Notes: generated by a model not told the origin, from the letters alone. 64,000 nt of DNA from Alphaproteobacteria bacterium (GCA_015062335.1 SUUU01000002.1:52059-116058); one strand, 5' to 3'. Counted from the stretch's first letter, positions 55,562-64,000 are shown. Program-made: numbers and translations.

Positions 55562-56242
55562 CTAACCTCGAATATAAAAATTATCAAAGTACTTTGATAG
55601 ATTCTCCAAGAGAAGTTTATCAGAAAATATCGGATGTTCAACTACATTTTCGTTTTTATCTCTACATTTTTGTAAAGCAACCGTTTTTACCCCCATCAGC
55701 GCTATATCCTTCAAAGTATCAACAACAGCATCAGATGGGATACGATCATACAAAGTCATTCTGGCTTCAAAATCCACGTTAGAAGCTATCAGTATCTTCA
55801 AGCTTTCCAACGCAACATTTCCACTTCCCTGAACATTTGTAATTTGCTCGTAATCCCTAAAAGAATGTTTAACATCAAAACCAACCCAATCCAACACATG
55901 CAACAACTTCGAAAATCTGTCAGGATACGCCCCTGTTGTATGCAAACCAACCTTATATCCAAGATTCTTTACGTCATTTATCGCGGACGACAGAACCTCT
56001 CCTTGGGCCAACGGTTCTCCTCCACTAAAAATTACAGCCTCAACAAACTCCCTCCTCATTTCAATCAAAGCCAACACATCTTCCCATGGTAGAGATTCCA
56101 CCGGCAACATAGCTTGCAAATGAGGATTGTGACAATACACACAACGCCAAGGACACCCCTGAAGGAACACAACGCTTGCCAAATGCCCCGGATAATCCAC
56201 AGTAGTAAGCGAAACTATCCCTCCGACCAACAGACGTTCCAT
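55562..56242 (-). CDS. nrdG: Anaerobic ribonucleotide reductase activating protein (radical SAM, NrdG-like)
   Basis: The 226-residue radical SAM protein carries the cluster motif CPWRCVYC (Cys-x3-Cys-x2-Cys) within FLQGCPWRCVYCHNP, then FSGGEPLAQGEVLSSAI (SAM-binding GGE) and GYKVGLHTTGAYPDR. NrdG-type activases generate the glycyl radical on class III ribonucleotide reductase under anoxia. The gene upstream (56263-56487) encodes a short glycyl-radical-domain protein, which is the likely substrate. No full-length nrdD is in the window. Confidence 0.87.
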   Translation of the reverse strand: MERLLVGGIVSLTTVDYPGHLASVVFLQGCPWRCVYCHNPHLQAMLPVESLPWEDVLALIEMRREFVEAVIFSGGEPLAQGEVLSSAINDVKNLGYKVGLHTTGAYPDRFSKLLHVLDWVGFDVKHSFRDYEQITNVQGSGNVALESLKILIASNVDFEARMTLYDRIPSDAVVDTLKDIALMGVKTVALQKCRDKNENVVEHPIFSDKLLLENLSKYFDNFYIRG

Positions 56243-56262
56243 AAGACCCTACTTGAAATTAC

Positions 56263-56487
56263 TCAACAAGCGCAATCTTTATAATCTTTCATATCTGCAT
56301 AACGCATATCTGCATCAACACAAGAAACTTTTTCATCGAAGTGCACTCTTTCCTCATGCTCGCCTTGTTTGCCAACATTAAAAAAAGAAGTCGGCCGATA
56401 ATATCCCATAACTCGAGTCCAAACCTCGCATCTTTGTCTCTCTTCTTCTTTTAATTCAACGTCATCAATCACTATATCATTGTTCAT
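56263..56487 (-). CDS. Stand-alone NrdD-type glycyl-radical domain protein
   Basis: The 74-residue product starts at the ATG at 56485-56487 with AAGAGGTG upstream; a frame to 56538 lacks a site. RCEVWTRVMGYYRPTSFFNVGKQ (about 20-42) matches the C-terminal glycyl-radical segment of NrdD, with the Gly of RVMGY at the radical position. GEHEERVHF follows. There is no catalytic barrel. It ends in DCAC. Similar short proteins annotated as anaerobic ribonucleotide reductase accompany nrdG in alphaproteobacteria. It could complete another reductase protein, as GrcA does for pyruvate formate-lyase. It is 20 bases upstream of the nrdG-like gene. Confidence 0.82.
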   Translation of the reverse strand: MNNDIVIDDVELKEEERQRCEVWTRVMGYYRPTSFFNVGKQGEHEERVHFDEKVSCVDADMRYADMKDYKDCAC

Positions 56488-56710
56488 CTTGCACCTCTTC
56501 TTTCCTGCAGTGTAATCCAAAATACAGGGCGAAATCAAGACTGTTTTTTGAAATCTGCAGCTTTCAAAGCAGAAAAACCAAAATTGACAAAATTACAAAT
56601 CTATTTTAACTCAAAAGCTGATTTTACATGAAAAATTCAACAATATTAAATACAACATATAGTTTAGCAAGCAATATTTTGGTATACTACATGCAGTATA
56701 GAGAAAAAAT

Positions 56711-57379
56711 ATGACCGATTTATATCATTATCCACTAGATGTTTTCAGTAGAATCGTAAGAATCTTCTTAAAAGAAAAACAGATTGATTTTAACTTAATA
56801 GAGGAATCTCCTTGGCAACGAAAAAAAACTTTTCGAGATGTTCATATGTTCGTGGATATTCCGACACTAGAATTATCAAACAGAACTATTCTGGAAGGAA
56901 CCTTCTCCATCATTAATTATTTTGAGAAAAACTCCCGAGCTTCTTCCTTATGGGGAGTGTCAGAAAACGAAATATCAGAAGCTCATCGTATTTCATCTCT
57001 TTTCAACATTTACTTTTTTGCAGAAGTAACGAACAACATCGTATTTGAAAAACTCATAAGAAAATATGTTGATAGATCTTCTCCAGATTCATCAAGCATT
57101 CGCAGAGGAAATAGCAATATCAAAAAATATTTCGATTACATTGATTGGCTGATCGATTGCAGAAACTGGCTTGCTGGTGAAACCTTTACTCTTGCCGATA
57201 TATCAGCAGCCGCACATATTTCTTGCATCGATTATTTGGGAACCATTGAGTGGAACAACTATCCGAAAACCAAAAACTGGTACGCCAGAATCAAGTCCAG
57301 ACCTTCATTCAGGGAAATCCTTCAAGATCGCATTCCTAATATGCCTCCTGTAAGTCATTACAGCAACTTAGATTTTTGA
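56711..57379 (+). CDS. fzlA: GST-fold protein resembling FtsZ-localized protein A (FzlA)
   Basis: The 222-residue glutathione-transferase-fold protein has an N-terminal thioredoxin-like part (LYHYPLDVFSRIVRIFLKEKQIDFNLIEE) and a helical C-terminal domain with DWLIDCRNWLAGETFTLADISAAAHISCIDYLG. The C-terminal end RPSFREILQDRIPNMPPVSHYSNLDF-type segment (last about 28 residues) matches the FzlA group of alphaproteobacteria, where FzlA binds FtsZ and regulates septal wall synthesis without glutathione activity. The call rests on this distinctive tail. It is a single rightward gene, convergent with the KimA-like gene. Confidence 0.82.
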   Translation: MTDLYHYPLDVFSRIVRIFLKEKQIDFNLIEESPWQRKKTFRDVHMFVDIPTLELSNRTILEGTFSIINYFEKNSRASSLWGVSENEISEAHRISSLFNIYFFAEVTNNIVFEKLIRKYVDRSSPDSSSIRRGNSNIKKYFDYIDWLIDCRNWLAGETFTLADISAAAHISCIDYLGTIEWNNYPKTKNWYARIKSRPSFREILQDRIPNMPPVSHYSNLDF

Positions 57380-57393
57380 CCATAAAAAACTAA

Positions 57394-59241
57394 TTATTGA
57401 GCGTCCAATCTCATTTGGTAAGGAATTTCAACGATAACTCGAGTTTGTTCACTTACATGCCTTTTATATAACAGCGCTGTTTTAAAAATAGTAGCGGTCT
57501 GATTATGTAAAATGTTCTGCCAAAATTGCCCAGGAACAAAACTTGACATTACAACAATCGCTTTCCCTTTCTCCGGATCTCTATTATCCTGCTCAAATAA
57601 AAAATCCAAAAAAGGATTCACTATTGATCGATACGGCGAACTCAAAATAACCAACGGGATAGAAAAATTCATTGATCTCCATACCAATTTTAATCTTTCT
57701 GTTTCTTGATTATTTACATTAATAATCACTGCGGTAACATCCGATGACAACGATTGAGCAAATCTCAACGCATTTAAGGTCCCCTTATGTAATCTTGATA
57801 CCGGAACCACTACTTTAGGACAATAATGCTCATACCTCGTTAAATATTGATTTAATCCTCCACTTTTCAAATCAAGTTCATCATTTGTTTGTTCATATCT
57901 TTGATGGACCTTCTTGAAAGCAAAAAACAGCAAAGCATTCAGAATCAATACCATCCATGCTCCGTCTAAAAACTTGCTTTCAATGATAATTAACAATGTC
58001 ACAAATGTAGCGCAAGCACCTAACGCGCTCATCGTCGCTTTAGCTTTCCAATACTTCTCTTTTTTCTGACACAAAAACTTCACCATTCCAGCCTGAGACA
58101 ATGTAAGAGATATAAAAACCCCCAAAGCGTACAATGGAAGCAGTGCTTGAGTCTGCCCATTAAAGGTTATAATTAAAAAGAAAGCAACTATAGCAAGAGC
58201 AATGATACCATTCGAATAGGCCAACCTGTCGCCAAGATTAGCAAAACGCGTTGGAATATATCGCTCTTTGGCTAAAACGCTTGCTAATCGAGGAAATCCA
58301 GCAAACGATGTATTCACTGCCATAAACAAAATGCATGCTGTTAAAAACTGGGTAATGTAGTAAAAAACATTAATACCAAAAACGTGTTTTGCGATTTGTG
58401 ACAATACCGTTTCAGAGTAGTTAGGAACAATGAAAAACTTATGTGATAAATAAGTAATTCCCAAAAACATAGATGCCAAAATCATCCCCATGAAAATTAA
58501 TGTAATTCTGGCATTCTTATATTGAGGAGGCTTAAATGCCGTAACACCGCTGGCAATAGCTTCAATACCTGTCAACGCGGAACATCCTGAGGAAAAAGCC
58601 CTCAAAACTATCCAAAGCGCAGCCCCTTCAACCAACGTTTCATGATTTGATGGAATTACAAATTTGGGAGTTCCCTCTTCCGCAAACAGACCAAAAATAA
58701 TCATCGAAAACATAACAACAATAAAGCAATACGTCGGAATAGAAAAGAAACCTGCAGATTCTTGAGCTCCTCTTAAATTAGAAACAGAAATAAATACCAA
58801 AATAGTTACACAGATAGCAACGACATGGTTAGACAAGCTAGGAAACGCTGACACAATGGCTGAGGCTCCCGCTGATAAGCTGACCGCAACCGTCAAACTA
58901 TAATCTATAAACAGCGCTGAAGCAGTTATTAATCCAAAAAACTCTCCAAGATTGTCTTTAGCTACAGCAAATGCCCCGCCTCCTTTAGGGTAAGCTTTTA
59001 ACGTCTGCCAATAAGAGCAAATTACTATAAATAACAATCCCGTAATAGTTAAAGCAATCGGGATAGGAAACGTCAAAGACAATACTACTCCGAGAGCGAT
59101 CAAAATTGCCTCCGTAGCATATGCAACTGACGACAAAACATCCGATGCAAACACCGCAAGGGCCTTTGTTTTATTCAATTGTTCAGAAGCAAGATTTTCT
59201 GTTTTAAGAGGATCTCCGAAAATAAAGCTACTTATACTCAT
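57394..59241 (-). CDS. KimA-like APC-superfamily potassium/amino-acid transporter
   Basis: The 615-residue protein has about 12 membrane helices beginning LAVFASDVLSSVAYATEAILIALGVVL, with YPKGGGAFAVAKDNLGE and SGCSALTGIEAIASGVTAFKPPQ. A soluble C-terminal domain of about 170 residues follows (CPKVVVPVSRLHKGTLNALRFAQSLSSDVTAVII, VILSSPYRSIVNPFLDFL, LHNQTATIFKTALLY). This is the layout of the Bacillus KimA (YdaO) potassium importer group rather than plain amino-acid permeases. No c-di-AMP system can be judged from the window. Its start overlaps the upstream small gene by 14 bases. Confidence 0.86.
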   Translation of the reverse strand: MSISSFIFGDPLKTENLASEQLNKTKALAVFASDVLSSVAYATEAILIALGVVLSLTFPIPIALTITGLLFIVICSYWQTLKAYPKGGGAFAVAKDNLGEFFGLITASALFIDYSLTVAVSLSAGASAIVSAFPSLSNHVVAICVTILVFISVSNLRGAQESAGFFSIPTYCFIVVMFSMIIFGLFAEEGTPKFVIPSNHETLVEGAALWIVLRAFSSGCSALTGIEAIASGVTAFKPPQYKNARITLIFMGMILASMFLGITYLSHKFFIVPNYSETVLSQIAKHVFGINVFYYITQFLTACILFMAVNTSFAGFPRLASVLAKERYIPTRFANLGDRLAYSNGIIALAIVAFFLIITFNGQTQALLPLYALGVFISLTLSQAGMVKFLCQKKEKYWKAKATMSALGACATFVTLLIIIESKFLDGAWMVLILNALLFFAFKKVHQRYEQTNDELDLKSGGLNQYLTRYEHYCPKVVVPVSRLHKGTLNALRFAQSLSSDVTAVIINVNNQETERLKLVWRSMNFSIPLVILSSPYRSIVNPFLDFLFEQDNRDPEKGKAIVVMSSFVPGQFWQNILHNQTATIFKTALLYKRHVSEQTRVIVEIPYQMRLDAQ

Positions 59242-59593
59242 CAGATTTGTTCAACAGCTTTTTCAACTCATTCAATTCGGTCTGAAGGTCCATACGTTTT
59301 TGAAACTCTAGATTATTGGATTGGACCAACTCTAAAACTCTGTTACGAAGATCCTTGATTTCTTTGAGCATAACGCCAACATATTCCCTGGCCGTAGCCA
59401 CAAAATAAGCATCAGCTCTGTTTTGGATACCGTTACGATAATCAAACAAAGCAATAGGATTTCCATCCAAGTTGGGGGAAACCCAAACCGTATCAACCCC
59501 TTCTTTTTCAATGACACTCCAAGGAGCCGGCGTTGCCTCCGACAACCTTTTCTCAATGAGATTCATGTCTTCAGGGGTCAACACTAATTTCAT
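59228..59593 (-). CDS. Small protein of unknown function
   Basis: The 121-residue protein has two parts: an N-terminal segment with LSEATPAPWSVIEKEGVDTVWVSPNLDG and RADAYFVATAREYVGVMLKEIKDLR, and a C-terminal coiled coil (NLEFQKRMDLQTELNELKKLLN). The ATPAPW...DAxFxxxARxxVxxLLxEIxxLR pattern recalls phage-associated Ea22-like proteins also seen in chromosomes; I am not certain. It lies between rplI (three bases upstream) and the KimA-like gene (overlap of 14), so it is cotranscribed with both. Confidence 0.65.
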   Translation of the reverse strand: MKLVLTPEDMNLIEKRLSEATPAPWSVIEKEGVDTVWVSPNLDGNPIALFDYRNGIQNRADAYFVATAREYVGVMLKEIKDLRNRVLELVQSNNLEFQKRMDLQTELNELKKLLNKSDEYK

Positions 59594-59596
59594 ATT

Positions 59597-60118
59597 TTAT
59601 TTTTGCTCCGATGTAGTTTCCTCAACCTGCGCCTCAGTTTCGCTTATTTGGGACAATGCTTCCTCTTCGGATTTTGCTACGCTTAATTTAACATTAACCG
59701 ACACCTCAGGATGTAAATCTATAGCCAACTCGTAAACCCCTAAAACCTTAATAGGAGAGTCCAAATTTACTTGTCCAGCAGTAATCATAAATCCCTGAGC
59801 CCTAATCGCTGCAGCAACATCACGACCTGTAACAGACCCATATAACTGACCTTTTTCGCTAGCTTGACGAGCTAACGTAACAGCCAAATTCTGCATCTTT
59901 TCAGCGATTTTTTCCGCTTCCGCTCTGGTCTTGGCGTTATCTGCCTCTATTTGAGCTCTTTGTTGTTCAAAATACTTTAAATTACTCTCAGTTGCCCTCA
60001 ACGCAATCTTTTTCGGGAGCAAATAATTCCTAGCAAAGCCCGGCTTTACATTTACCACATCCCCAATAACACCAAGTTTCGCGACTCGCTGCAACAAAAT
60101 TACTTTAACGTGTTCCAT
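59597..60118 (-). CDS. rplI: 50S ribosomal protein L9
   Basis: The 173-residue L9 begins VKVILLQRVAKLGVIGDVVNVKPGFARNYLLPKKIAL, the ribosome-binding domain, with a long connecting helix (about 40-75) and the C-terminal domain with SEKGQLYGSVTGRDVAAAI and VYELAIDLHPEVSVNVKLSV. A Glu/Thr-rich extension of about 25 residues follows, longer than in E. coli (149). The usual partners rpsF and rpsR are not adjacent. It is divergent from the APC permease gene. Confidence 0.95.
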   Translation of the reverse strand: MEHVKVILLQRVAKLGVIGDVVNVKPGFARNYLLPKKIALRATESNLKYFEQQRAQIEADNAKTRAEAEKIAEKMQNLAVTLARQASEKGQLYGSVTGRDVAAAIRAQGFMITAGQVNLDSPIKVLGVYELAIDLHPEVSVNVKLSVAKSEEEALSQISETEAQVEETTSEQK

Positions 60119-60280
60119 AATTACCTCTAAAAAACTCCTGCGTTTCTACACGCATCTCAATCGATGATAATACAGTAGAGAAAGAAATAAGTCCAGCAAC
60201 CCAGTTCATTAGCCATAATTTTTCGCTTTGGCATCATTAAATGCCGTGCTAAACTCCGGACAGGTAATTAAAGAGATATT

Positions 60281-61570
60281 ATGACACAAAAAAAATTAGG
60301 TTTTGGATCAGTGTTAGCAATCGTATTCGGCAGTCAAATCGGTTCGGGAATTTTTGTCGTACCATCAGTACTAGCTCCTTTCGGAGCCTTTAGCGTTTTA
60401 GGCTGGATTCTCGCGGGATTAGGGGCCTTATTACTCGCTTTCGTATTTGCAGGATTATGCGAAGAATTTCCCAAAACTGGAGGACCTCATGTATATATTC
60501 AAAAAATGTTTGGACGCTTGCCTGCTTTCTTTACAGGATGGACTTATTGGTTGATTTCTTGGATTAGTAGCTCCGTTGTAGTAATAACAGCTGTTGCTTG
60601 CCTACATCCATTTTTCGGAGAATATCAATCTCCTATTTTGTATTTAACACTGGAAATAGCATTATTGATAGGATTAACCTATATAAATTGTAGAAGCGTT
60701 GTCTTATCAGGGAAATTACAATTTGTTTTAACAATTTTAAAATTTATTCCGTTTGTTGCAGTACCGGCAATTATCTTTAAAAATTTCGATGCTTCAAATG
60801 CTGTTGTTCTGAAAGAATACGCTGATAGATCAGTGCTATCACTAATCCCAGCTGTAACTGCTATTGCGTTTTGGTGTTTCATCGGAGTAGAGAGCGCCAC
60901 CACTCCGGCTGAAGCCGTCGAAAATCCTTCTGTAACAATACCTAGAGCTATAGTGTTGGGAACCGTGAGTGTAGCCCTGATTTACATTATCAATCATATT
61001 GCGATCATGGGAGTGCTACCTAGCGCAAAATTAGTTATCAGTAAAGCCCCGTTCGTGGATGCAATCAATGCCGTCATCGGAAAAAATGTGTCATTGTCCA
61101 TCTCAATTATCACATCTTTAGTGTGTATTGGAACGCTAAATGCGTGGATTTTAACCTCGGCTCAAATTTCTTTGGGGCTAGCTCAAGCAAATTTGTTGCC
61201 GAGAATTTTCGCCAGAAAAAATTCTGCGGGATCTCCCTATGTTAGCGTTTTAATCAGCTGCCTCGGAATGATTCCAATTTTAATTTTTACATTAGATCAA
61301 AATTTATCAGCACAAATTACATACATTATTGATTTTTCAGTGAAATCGTTCCTTATTGTGTATTTGATATGCTGTTTAGCATATATAAAACTTTCTTTTT
61401 CAAAAAAAGCATATGGCAAACTCTTGATAGCTATAACTGCAACGTTTTTCTGTATTGGAATGATAGTAGAATCATCCTTAACATCGATTTTGTTAGCAAT
61501 GTTGTTCACAGTCAGCGGAGTTTTTGTAATCCCATTTATCCCAAACGATTCAAAAAATAGTCATCAATAA
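60281..61570 (+). CDS. APC-family amino-acid/polyamine permease or antiporter
   Basis: The 429-residue protein with about 12 membrane helices has the APC start GFGSVLAIVFGSQIGSGIFVVPSVLAPFG (the GSGIF unwound helix) and GWILAGLGALLLAFVFAGLCEEFPKTGGPHVYIQ. The helix-6 region WCFIGVESATTPAEAVENPSVTIPRAI also fits. Closest layout is AdiC/CadB/PotE-like antiporters. The solute is not readable. Host-derived amino-acid uptake would suit a host-associated organism. AAAGAGATATT precedes the start. Confidence 0.88.
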   Translation: MTQKKLGFGSVLAIVFGSQIGSGIFVVPSVLAPFGAFSVLGWILAGLGALLLAFVFAGLCEEFPKTGGPHVYIQKMFGRLPAFFTGWTYWLISWISSSVVVITAVACLHPFFGEYQSPILYLTLEIALLIGLTYINCRSVVLSGKLQFVLTILKFIPFVAVPAIIFKNFDASNAVVLKEYADRSVLSLIPAVTAIAFWCFIGVESATTPAEAVENPSVTIPRAIVLGTVSVALIYIINHIAIMGVLPSAKLVISKAPFVDAINAVIGKNVSLSISIITSLVCIGTLNAWILTSAQISLGLAQANLLPRIFARKNSAGSPYVSVLISCLGMIPILIFTLDQNLSAQITYIIDFSVKSFLIVYLICCLAYIKLSFSKKAYGKLLIAITATFFCIGMIVESSLTSILLAMLFTVSGVFVIPFIPNDSKNSHQ

Positions 61571-61576
61571 ATATGC

Positions 61577-62395
61577 TTAATTTTTACATAATGTTATTTT
61601 TATGTAGCACGAGTATAAAAACCAAACAACAGATCTTCGAATATTGTACAAAGCGTTACTGCAAATTGTTCGAATATCGCTAAACTTCTTCGAAGAAGTC
61701 GTTTTTATTTGAGATGCGCAAGTCCTTTGACGTACAACACGTGGCTCAACGCCGATATATTTAACATCGAATTCCCAAGCCGCATTTATGTAATGGTCTA
61801 AAGGAACAAAAATAGGATACATTTTTTGTAAAAATTTTCGAGCCGTTGCACGATTGATTAAGTAACACCCCGCATGTGTAATATTTGAGAAATAGACACA
61901 CATAGAATGACTAGCGTTAATTCTTCGTATAGCAACAGGGCTCCCATGATGATAAGGTTCCAACTCTAAAACATCCCATAATTGACGATATTTAATTGCA
62001 TCTTCTACACAATTTTTCAAAACTGAAGGATCAAAACTTGCATCATCTTCAAAAATCAACGCAAACTCACAATCTGATAACAAAAACTCTTTCCACGCTT
62101 TCTCATGACTGAGAGAGCAACCAATGGTTCCTTTCTCGGGATACATTTTGAAATAACGTCTATAACGTTCTTTATCTGAAATTGAATTGATGTAATCATC
62201 TGAAAGCAAATTTCCATCCTCAGCAGAAATACGAGCTGTTTGGAATCCTAACGCCTCAACGCTTCGCTTTATAAAATTCCAACGTTCTGTCGCACGATCC
62301 AAGTTGATAACAAAACTGCCGACTTTTCCGGAAATTACAGAACCACTTTCAGAAAAATCCCTACCATAAGAGTCACTAAACAAATATTTTAGCAT
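61577..62395 (-). CDS. Glycosyltransferase family 25 (LPS-type)
   Basis: The 272-residue GT25 protein shows SFVINLDRATERWNFIKRSVEALG at the start, GTIGCSLSHEKAWKEFL, the DxD-like ALIFEDDASFDP, HAGCYLINRATARKFLQKM and FVPLDHYINAAWEF. These are the conserved blocks of Lex2/LgtB-type LPS glycosyltransferases, which add single sugars to lipooligosaccharide. About 25 extra residues precede the family start. The donor is unknown. It lies after ybaB on the same strand and is convergent with the permease gene. Confidence 0.88.
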   Translation of the reverse strand: MLKYLFSDSYGRDFSESGSVISGKVGSFVINLDRATERWNFIKRSVEALGFQTARISAEDGNLLSDDYINSISDKERYRRYFKMYPEKGTIGCSLSHEKAWKEFLLSDCEFALIFEDDASFDPSVLKNCVEDAIKYRQLWDVLELEPYHHGSPVAIRRINASHSMCVYFSNITHAGCYLINRATARKFLQKMYPIFVPLDHYINAAWEFDVKYIGVEPRVVRQRTCASQIKTTSSKKFSDIRTICSNALYNIRRSVVWFLYSCYIKITLCKN

Positions 62396-62422
62396 ATGGT
62401 CGTCCCTAATAAATCCTTCTTA

Positions 62423-62728
62423 CTAAAAAGGGAGCTTTAATCCTGGAGGAACCAACCCACTCATACTTGTTGATGCGATTTCGTCCAATTTTGCCTTCGC
62501 TTCATTGAAAGCAACAACAACTAAATCCGCAACCATGTCAGCATCATCCGGATTCATCAACTTGGGATCAATAGTTAATGTCTTAATTGCGCCCTTTCCA
62601 TCAATCACGACATGAACCATACCATTCCCTGCAGAACCTTCCGTTTCGGTCACTGCTAATTTGCTTTGTGCTTCTGCCAAACTTTTTTGCATTTGTTGAG
62701 CTTGTTTCATAAGCTGATTAATATTCAT
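62423..62728 (-). CDS. ybaB: YbaB/EbfC nucleoid-associated protein
   Basis: This 101-residue DNA-binding protein of the YbaB/EbfC family has MNINQLMKQAQQMQKSLAEAQSKL, GMVHVVIDGKGAIKTLTIDPKLMNPDDADMVADLVVVAFNEAKAK and a terminal SGLVPPGLKLPF. AAAGGAGATT precedes the start. It follows dnaX by 11 bases, the usual dnaX-ybaB pairing; recR, which often comes next, is replaced by the GT25 gene. Confidence 0.95.
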   Translation of the reverse strand: MNINQLMKQAQQMQKSLAEAQSKLAVTETEGSAGNGMVHVVIDGKGAIKTLTIDPKLMNPDDADMVADLVVVAFNEAKAKLDEIASTSMSGLVPPGLKLPF

Positions 62729-62739
62729 AGTAATCTCCT

Positions 62740-63978
62740 TTATTTTTGAACCGTCGCATTTGGGAACATATTCATAGCACTTTCAATAAGTGATGACTTT
62801 CCCTGACGCGGAATTATATCATGCTGATTACCATTCTCAAAATTTTCGGATTCCAGTTTTTTTATAATCTGATAAAGATCAGGGATATCACTGGAGTAAC
62901 TGATGCGCATCAAAAGCATCTCAACCACCAACTCCGGACGATCCGTAAATTTAAGCTCATAACTGCCTTTCACCAACATTTGCCATATTCGTGTTAATAC
63001 CGCAAGACTTGTTTTTTCGACGATTCGCCTAAACTCGGATTCACAATCGCTCAGCACAACATCAGGTAACAACTCAATCTGCGATTTCATACAAGAAGCA
63101 AGATGCACGTAATCCATCAGACGAGAAACTATTACCTCAGGAGATCCTCCACTTGCAATAATTTTTCGGTATTGAATGATCGACTCTTTCAGATTACCAG
63201 AAAGTACTGAAGCAAATAATCCTACCATTACCTTATCATCAGTAAACCCTAACATTTCCTGAATATCTGATAAAATCAGCATGTTATTATCTAGCATATT
63301 TATCGCCTGATCCAGTATAGAGATACTGTCTCTTATCGATCCATTTGCGGCTCTTGCTATCAAATTCAGAACATCTGCTCCCGCAACTATTCCCTCTTGA
63401 TTACAAATCGAAGATAAATACTGAGCAATAACATTTTCATCTACATTTTTTAAATCAAGTCTCATCACTCTGGATAAAATTGTTTCCGGAACTTTATATG
63501 TTTCCGTTGTTGCAAGCAAAAATTTCACGTGAGGTGGAGGCTCTTCCAGTGTCTTCAATAACGCATTAAAAGCACTTTTGGACAACATATGAACTTCATC
63601 AATGATAAAGATTTTATACATCCCCGATGACGGCCGATATCTGCAAGATTCTATGATTTCCCTGACATCATCAACACCCGTATTACTTGCCGCGTCAATT
63701 TCTATTACATCAATTTGAGAATCTTTAGAAAAATTCTGGCACGATTGGCACTTGCAACAAGGATCACTTTCGCTCGATTGGCGTTTTTCACATCGTAATG
63801 ACTTTGCTAAAATTCTCGCCAGCGTTGTTTTCCCTACCCCTCGAGTACCTGAAAACAAAATAGCATGCCCTACTCTATCCTTTTGAACTGCTTTAGAAAG
63901 AATTTTTACAACTATATCCTGCCCGACAACATCAGAAAATTTTTGAGGCCGGTACTTTGTTGCTAAAGGGATATACAT
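62740..63978 (-). CDS. dnaX: DNA polymerase III subunit gamma/tau, short form
   Basis: DnaX is the clamp-loader ATPase. It has YRPQKFSDVVGQDIVVKIL, Walker A FSGTRGVGKTTLARILA, the zinc module CEKRQ...CCKCQSC, DVIEIDAASNTGVDDVREI, Walker B IFIIDEVHMLS, ALLKTLEEPPPHVKFLLATTE and a sensor helix ANGSIRDSISILDQAI. With 412 residues it ends shortly after domain III; the tau extension (domains IV and V, binding helicase and alpha) of the usual 550-650 residue protein is missing. SRC of the family reads SRV here. It ends 11 bases before ybaB, so no downstream in-frame part is seen. Confidence 0.95.
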   Translation of the reverse strand: MYIPLATKYRPQKFSDVVGQDIVVKILSKAVQKDRVGHAILFSGTRGVGKTTLARILAKSLRCEKRQSSESDPCCKCQSCQNFSKDSQIDVIEIDAASNTGVDDVREIIESCRYRPSSGMYKIFIIDEVHMLSKSAFNALLKTLEEPPPHVKFLLATTETYKVPETILSRVMRLDLKNVDENVIAQYLSSICNQEGIVAGADVLNLIARAANGSIRDSISILDQAINMLDNNMLILSDIQEMLGFTDDKVMVGLFASVLSGNLKESIIQYRKIIASGGSPEVIVSRLMDYVHLASCMKSQIELLPDVVLSDCESEFRRIVEKTSLAVLTRIWQMLVKGSYELKFTDRPELVVEMLLMRISYSSDIPDLYQIIKKLESENFENGNQHDIIPRQGKSSLIESAMNMFPNATVQK

Positions 63979-64000
63979 ATTGATCCTATCGTTCTTAAGG

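Noticed and set aside
1-64000. CRISPR arrays, insertion sequences, prophage or integrase genes
   Set aside because: No regularly spaced repeats, transposase or phage structural motifs were seen on either strand.

Overview
The window is a compact, AT-rich bacterial chromosome segment with about 60 genes, one tRNA and no transposase, integrase, phage structural gene or CRISPR array. Alphaproteobacterial markers are a GapR-type (DUF2312) protein, an FzlA-like GST-fold protein, a TadG-like protein, rpsT directly before dnaA, and the fabH-ihfA order. Low G+C, overlapping genes, a VgrG/DUF4280/MORN secretion module, a secreted patatin and many exported proteins of unknown function suggest a host-associated lineage, most likely Holosporales-like. 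That placement is inference.

Layout. 1-3366: 3'-truncated rpoB (minus strand), not preceded by rplJL. 3367-3993: AT-rich spacer with two perfect DnaA boxes and promoter-like TTGACA elements. 3994-10443: a giant 2149-residue membrane-anchored TadG-like protein whose von Willebrand-like domain seems split by about 1500 residues. 10467-12217: folate genes (folKP fusion, folA). 12292-12957: outer-membrane barrel. 13195-16679: gapR, pgeF, prs, rplY, pth, tsaE on the minus strand. 16815-25114: lpxC-tsaD, comF, mscS-like channel, glmM-rmuC, pgk. 25323-28409: hydrolase, tyrS, tRNA-Lys, glycosyltransferase. 28593-31864: rpmF-plsX-fabH-ihfA-fabI, a lipid synthesis operon.

32084-37085: accessory operon read leftward: vgrG, MORN protein, PAAR-like DUF4280 protein, HIT hydrolase, exported coiled-coil protein. 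37260-45206: mostly envelope and secreted proteins (Thr-rich exported protein, D,D-carboxypeptidase, lipoprotein, patatin phospholipase, exported histidine-phosphatase-like protein, TPR lipoprotein, acyltransferase), with tmk among them. 45209-55519: housekeeping genes (ffh, xseA, porin, recJ, PPTase, fabG, greA, gatC, esterase, dnaA, rpsT). 55562-56487: an NrdG-like activase with a separate small glycyl-radical domain protein. 56711-63978: FzlA-like protein, KimA-like and APC permeases, rplI, GT25 glycosyltransferase, ybaB and a short dnaX.

The most unusual items are the giant split-domain TadG-like protein, the VgrG/DUF4280 module, the paired DnaA boxes outside the dnaA region, and the stand-alone glycyl-radical peptide. 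All calls come from reading motifs by eye; no database search was run.
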